Assembly: GCA_022800935.1 (NCBI GenBank)
Contig: JAAWRH010000003.1
Span: 1-64,000 of the forward strand
Reading direction: 5' to 3'
Length of the DNA stretch: 64,000 nucleotides
DNA from: Oscillospiraceae bacterium
Lineage (GTDB): Bacteria; Bacillota; Clostridia; Oscillospirales; Ruminococcaceae
This document shows positions 60,976 to 64,000 of the stretch, piece by piece; position 1 is the stretch's first letter, and every line of letters starts with the position of its first letter. The notes beneath the pieces are model-generated. The model worked only from the letters and a program-made list of their open reading frames with translations, ran no database searches and had not been told where the DNA came from. A program made the position numbers and the translations under genes.

Positions 60976-62205
60976 TTATCTTACCAGCAGAACCGCCAGG
61001 TCATTGACGTTGGTCCCGGTAGCGCCGGTTATGATGAGCCCGTCCACCTTCTCCAGCGCGTGGTAGGAGTCGTTATCCGCCAGCACCGCGTCAATGCTGA
61101 TGCCCTGCTGCCGCAGACGCTCCGCTGTGGTGGAATCCACATAGCCGCCCGCCGCGTCGGTGGGGCCGTCGGTGCCGTCCGAGCCCACCGAGAACAGCGC
61201 CGTCCCCTCCCGGCCATCCAGCACCTTGGCCGCCGCCAGGGCAAGCTCCTGATTGCGCCCGCCAAGGCCCTTTCCGGTCAGCTTGACCACTGTCTCTCCC
61301 CCGGCAATAAAGGCCAACGGCCTGTCGGAAATCCCTTTGGCCGAAGCCAGCCCGGCCAGCAGCTCTCCCGCCTCCCTAGCAATACAGGTCAGCCGGTCGG
61401 TGAGCACCAGGGGCTGATATCCCAAAGCCCGGCAGGTCTCCTCCGCCGAGGCGCAGAGCTGGCGGACGCTGCCGGTGATCTGGGTCGTCACGTTGTCCAG
61501 CTCCTTGGGGGTCTCCTGCCTCAGCAGCTCCCATACATTGGCGTCCAGCTTCAGGCTGTATTTCTCCGCAATGCCCACCGCCTCCTCACAGGTGCTGCTG
61601 TCCGGGTAGGCGGGGCCGGAGGCGATCATATCCAGCGGGTCTCCCACAATGTCGGAGAGGACAACGGAGAACACCTGAGCAGGCGCGCACAGCTGGGCAA
61701 ACCGCCCGCCCTTGACCGCCGAAAGCCGCTTGCGGATGGTGTTGATTTCAATGATATCCGCGCCGCATTTTAAAAGCTGGGAGGTGATGTCCTGGAGCTG
61801 GGCGGGGGTGCAGAGGGGTTGCTCAAAGAGGGCGGAGCCGCCGCCGGACAGGAGGAACAGCACATGGTCTCCCTTCCCCAGGTCCTTTACCGCCGCCGTT
61901 GCCGCCGCCGTTGCCTTAAAGGAATTTTCGTCGGGGACAGGGTGTCCCGCCTCATAGACCTCCAGGCCGGGGATAGGACCCTTGGCGTGGTCGTATTTTG
62001 TGACCACAATGCCGCCGCTGAGCTTATCTCCCAAAATTCCGGCGGCAACCTTTGCCATCTGCCACGCAGCCTTTCCCGCCGCCACCAGCACCAGCTTCCC
62101 GCCGGTGAAGTCAGCGTTCTCCAGCGCCCGCGCGACGGCGGCGTCAGGGAGCGCCGATTGAATGGCCTTCTGCCAGATCGTTTTTGCGTCGTTATATAAC
62201 TGCAA
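60976..62205 (-). CDS. Glycerate 2-kinase, GckA/MOFRL family
   Basis: A 409-residue kinase that phosphorylates glycerate, most probably to 2-phosphoglycerate. The N-terminal domain has VAAGKAAWQMAKVAAGIL and FLLSGGGSALFEQP, and the C-terminal MOFRL domain has GLGGRNQELALAAAKVL and SVGSDGTDGPTDAAGGYVDS. The start is TTG at 62205, eight nt after AAGGAGG. It follows the GntP permease gene by 130 nt, forming an uptake-and-phosphorylation pair. Confidence 0.9.
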   Translation of the reverse strand: MQLYNDAKTIWQKAIQSALPDAAVARALENADFTGGKLVLVAAGKAAWQMAKVAAGILGDKLSGGIVVTKYDHAKGPIPGLEVYEAGHPVPDENSFKATAAATAAVKDLGKGDHVLFLLSGGGSALFEQPLCTPAQLQDITSQLLKCGADIIEINTIRKRLSAVKGGRFAQLCAPAQVFSVVLSDIVGDPLDMIASGPAYPDSSTCEEAVGIAEKYSLKLDANVWELLRQETPKELDNVTTQITGSVRQLCASAEETCRALGYQPLVLTDRLTCIAREAGELLAGLASAKGISDRPLAFIAGGETVVKLTGKGLGGRNQELALAAAKVLDGREGTALFSVGSDGTDGPTDAAGGYVDSTTAERLRQQGISIDAVLADNDSYHALEKVDGLIITGATGTNVNDLAVLLVR

Positions 62206-62335
62206 ACGAAAGACCTCCTTTTTTCTTGGTAATAGGGGAAAAGCGGGGCAGGACCTCCAAACCTTTCAGGAGGGCCCGCTCCGCCCACAAACTATCTTGT
62301 ATCAAATCTGCGTCAATATGTTCTGAAGCAGCGAA

Positions 62336-63688
62336 TCAGTGAACGATGAGATAGGTGATGAACACGCCTATCATGGAGGCAATGCCGATAATCAGTGTGC
62401 CGAGGGTTTGGGTTTTATAGCCCTGTTCCGGGGTCATTTCGCCAAAGTTGGTGACAACCCAGAAGTAGGAGTCGTTGGCGTGGGAAACGGTCATAGCGCC
62501 TGCGCCGATGGCGATAACGGTCAGCACCGCCAGAATGGGGGTAGTCAGACCCATTACGCCCATGAGAGGGGCCATGATGCCCGCTGTGGTAGTAATGGCC
62601 ACGGTAGAGGAGCCCTGGGCGGATTTGAGGATTGCCGCCAGAATGAAGGGGAAGAAGATGCCGATGGCGGAGAGAGCTCCCGCGTGCTCGGTGATGTAGT
62701 TGACCATATCGGAAGAGGAGATGACCTTGCCCAGAACGCCGCCCGCCGCTGTGACAAACAGGATCGGGCCCACGGTTTTCAGGGTGTCGTTGGTCAGCTC
62801 GTAGAACTTGTTCATCATCTTCTGCTGTGCCAGAAGGATAACGCCCAGGATAACGCCCACGGTCAGGGCGATGATGGGGGTGCCCAGGAAGGAGATGATG
62901 GAGACGGACGCGCCGGCCATACTGACGGCGGAGGCAATGGCCATGAGGATAATCGGGACAACGATGGGGGCGAAAGCCATAAAGCCGTTGGGAAGCTTGC
63001 CAAAGCTCTTTACCAGCTCCTCGTAGCTCTTGACGGTGTCGTCATTGCTGTCCGCCTCGTCGGCCGCCTTGACCTTTTTGCCGATGTACTTGGCAAAGAA
63101 AAAGCCGGCTATCAGGGGAGGAATAGAAAGCAGGGTGCCAATACCCATCAAAAGGAGGAGATGCTCGCCGATGCCCAAGGTGTTGGCCGCCGCAATGGGG
63201 CCGGGGGTCGGCGGGATAAAGCAGTGGGCGATGTAAAGGCCCATGGAAAGGGCCACGGTGCAGGCCACGGAGGATTTCCCGGTGCGCTTGACCAGGGACT
63301 TCCGAATGGGGTTGAGTACAACAAAGCCGCTGTCGCAGAAGACAGGGATGGATACAATCCAGCCCATGATAAGCATGGCGAGCTCAGGGTTTTTCTTGCC
63401 AACCAGTTTGACCACGCAGTCGGACATCTTAAGGGCCGCGCCGGTTACTTCCAGCAGGATACCCACCAGGGCGCCCAGGATGATTACGATGCCGATGCTG
63501 GTGAAGGTGCCGGAAAAGCCCGCGCCGATAACGCCGGGGATGTCAGCCAAGGCAATGTCGGACACCAGGGCCAGCAGAAGGGAAACGCCCATAATGGAAA
63601 GAAACGGGTGGATTTTCAGCTTGGAAATCGCCAGGATCATCAGCACAACTGCCACAACGAACGCAATGATCAACGGAACGCCTGTCAT
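62336..63688 (-). CDS. GntP family permease (gluconate/hydroxy-acid symporter)
   Basis: A 450-residue transporter with about 12 hydrophobic segments (VPLIIAFVVAVVLMILAISKL at the start; CFIPPTPGPIAAANTLG and ATVAITTTAGIMAPLM-like stretches inside), characteristic of GntP. These symporters bring in gluconate, glucarate or related hydroxy acids. The neighbouring glycerate kinase and a CdaR-type regulator suggest glycerate, glucarate or tartronate-type substrates. GAGGAGG precedes the ATG. Confidence 0.92.
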   Translation of the reverse strand: MTGVPLIIAFVVAVVLMILAISKLKIHPFLSIMGVSLLLALVSDIALADIPGVIGAGFSGTFTSIGIVIILGALVGILLEVTGAALKMSDCVVKLVGKKNPELAMLIMGWIVSIPVFCDSGFVVLNPIRKSLVKRTGKSSVACTVALSMGLYIAHCFIPPTPGPIAAANTLGIGEHLLLLMGIGTLLSIPPLIAGFFFAKYIGKKVKAADEADSNDDTVKSYEELVKSFGKLPNGFMAFAPIVVPIILMAIASAVSMAGASVSIISFLGTPIIALTVGVILGVILLAQQKMMNKFYELTNDTLKTVGPILFVTAAGGVLGKVISSSDMVNYITEHAGALSAIGIFFPFILAAILKSAQGSSTVAITTTAGIMAPLMGVMGLTTPILAVLTVIAIGAGAMTVSHANDSYFWVVTNFGEMTPEQGYKTQTLGTLIIGIASMIGVFITYLIVH

Positions 63689-63709
63689 ATGGATACCTCC
63701 TCAAATTTA

Positions 63710-63758
63710 TTTGCAGAACAATCTGCAAATTGCACTAAATACATTATGCATTGTGCAA
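63710..63758 (-). promoter_or_regulatory. Cluster of TGCA inverted repeats upstream of gntP
   Basis: TTTGCAG/CTGCAAA (63710-63716 with 63723-63729) and TTGCAC/GTGCAA (63730-63735 with 63753-63758) lie just upstream of the permease gene, near a TATAAT. They are possible operators of the CdaR-like regulator encoded next door. Confidence 0.45.
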
Positions 63759-63869
63759 ACTTATTATATACTATTACTAATACGTTGTATATATCCCAAA
63801 GAACAATAATATGATGTAATTTTTGTTTCGCAGGACAAATAAAGGGGGGGGATTTTACCTAATTACAAC

Positions 63870-64000
63870 TCATTTTTTCGACGGAAGGCCTTGTAATTCT
63901 TTATAAAAAACACTGACCATCTGGAAGAGTCCCGCACAGCGGATGCTGCGGGGGTCGTAGCCGGTGTGTTCGGCAATGCGCCTGAGCCGGTACTGCAGGG
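63870..64000 (-). CDS. CdaR/PucR family regulator, C-terminal fragment (cut by the window end)
   Basis: The last 42 codons of a gene that continues beyond the window. LQYRLRRIAEHTGYDPRSIR is the typical C-terminal helix-turn-helix end of CdaR/PucR (sugar diacid) regulators, followed by a short tail ending PSKK. The stop is at 63870. Its place upstream of the GntP and glycerate kinase genes on the same strand suggests that it controls them in response to a hydroxy acid. Confidence 0.82.
   Translation of the reverse strand, partial: LQYRLRRIAEHTGYDPRSIRCAGLFQMVSVFYKELQGLPSKK

Overview
The window is about 64 kb of a GC-rich Gram-positive chromosome. Most genes have strong AGGAGG-type ribosome-binding sites, the spacing around TTGACA/TATAAT promoters is tight, several starts are TTG or GTG, and there is a T-box riboswitch, a tepA-ylzJ-ftsK cluster and a bacterial V-type ATPase. 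Together these point to an anaerobic member of the Clostridia, most likely a gut Oscillospiraceae relative (Flavonifractor/Oscillibacter-like). That placement is an inference from gene content; there is no rRNA here.

Layout. 1-5.2 kb: a complete branched-chain amino-acid type ABC importer (substrate-binding lipoprotein, livH, livM, livG, livF, minus strand), ending in a palindromic repeat. 5.3-8 kb: XRE membrane regulator, YhcH, Bcp peroxidase and a DUF2156 protein. 8.2-10.8 kb: T-box leader and ilvBN. 11-20.8 kb: plus-strand housekeeping run with dCMP deaminase, tepA, ylzJ, uppP, ftsK/spoIIIE, ygiQ, a ComEC-like hydrolase with a DUF3006 partner, and tyrA. 20.8-29.7 kb, minus strand: aldo/keto reductase, sbcDC, fchA, folD, an MntA/HepT toxin-antitoxin pair, a BrnT/BrnA pair that sits between two copies of a 49-bp repeat, and a histidine phosphatase. 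30-39.1 kb: nine-gene V-ATPase operon. 39.2-52.2 kb, minus strand: gdhA, a frameshifted Abi-family gene preceded by its own small hairpin RNA and terminator, a very large alpha-2-macroglobulin-like lipoprotein, a frameshifted HAD phosphatase, two tRNAs, a GNAT acetyltransferase, a fucose-isomerase-like protein, MTA/SAH nucleosidase and a SMI1/KNR4 protein. 52.2-56.8 kb: a mosaic of hairpin repeats, then a divergent parC/parE pair. 57-64 kb: flavin reductase-rubredoxin fusion, SdpI/SdpR-like pair, a cytoplasmic chemoreceptor with a FIST sensor protein, and a CdaR-like regulator (cut by the window end) - GntP permease - glycerate kinase cluster.

How the genes fit together. The liv importer and T-box controlled ilvBN both deal with branched-chain amino acids. 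FolD lacks the residues needed for cyclohydrolase activity and lies directly beside FchA, which would supply that step. The V-ATPase genes make one rotary enzyme. The CdaR-GntP-glycerate kinase set looks like a hydroxy-acid or glycerate uptake and phosphorylation module.

Accessory signals of most interest are the Abi gene with an upstream RNA hairpin and terminator (a type III-like layout), the BrnTA cassette with its 49-bp duplication of a neighbouring gene's 5' end, the FolD/FchA division of labour, and a structured intergenic repeat whose two copies differ in sequence but keep the same hairpins. No CRISPR array, rRNA, transposase or prophage was seen.
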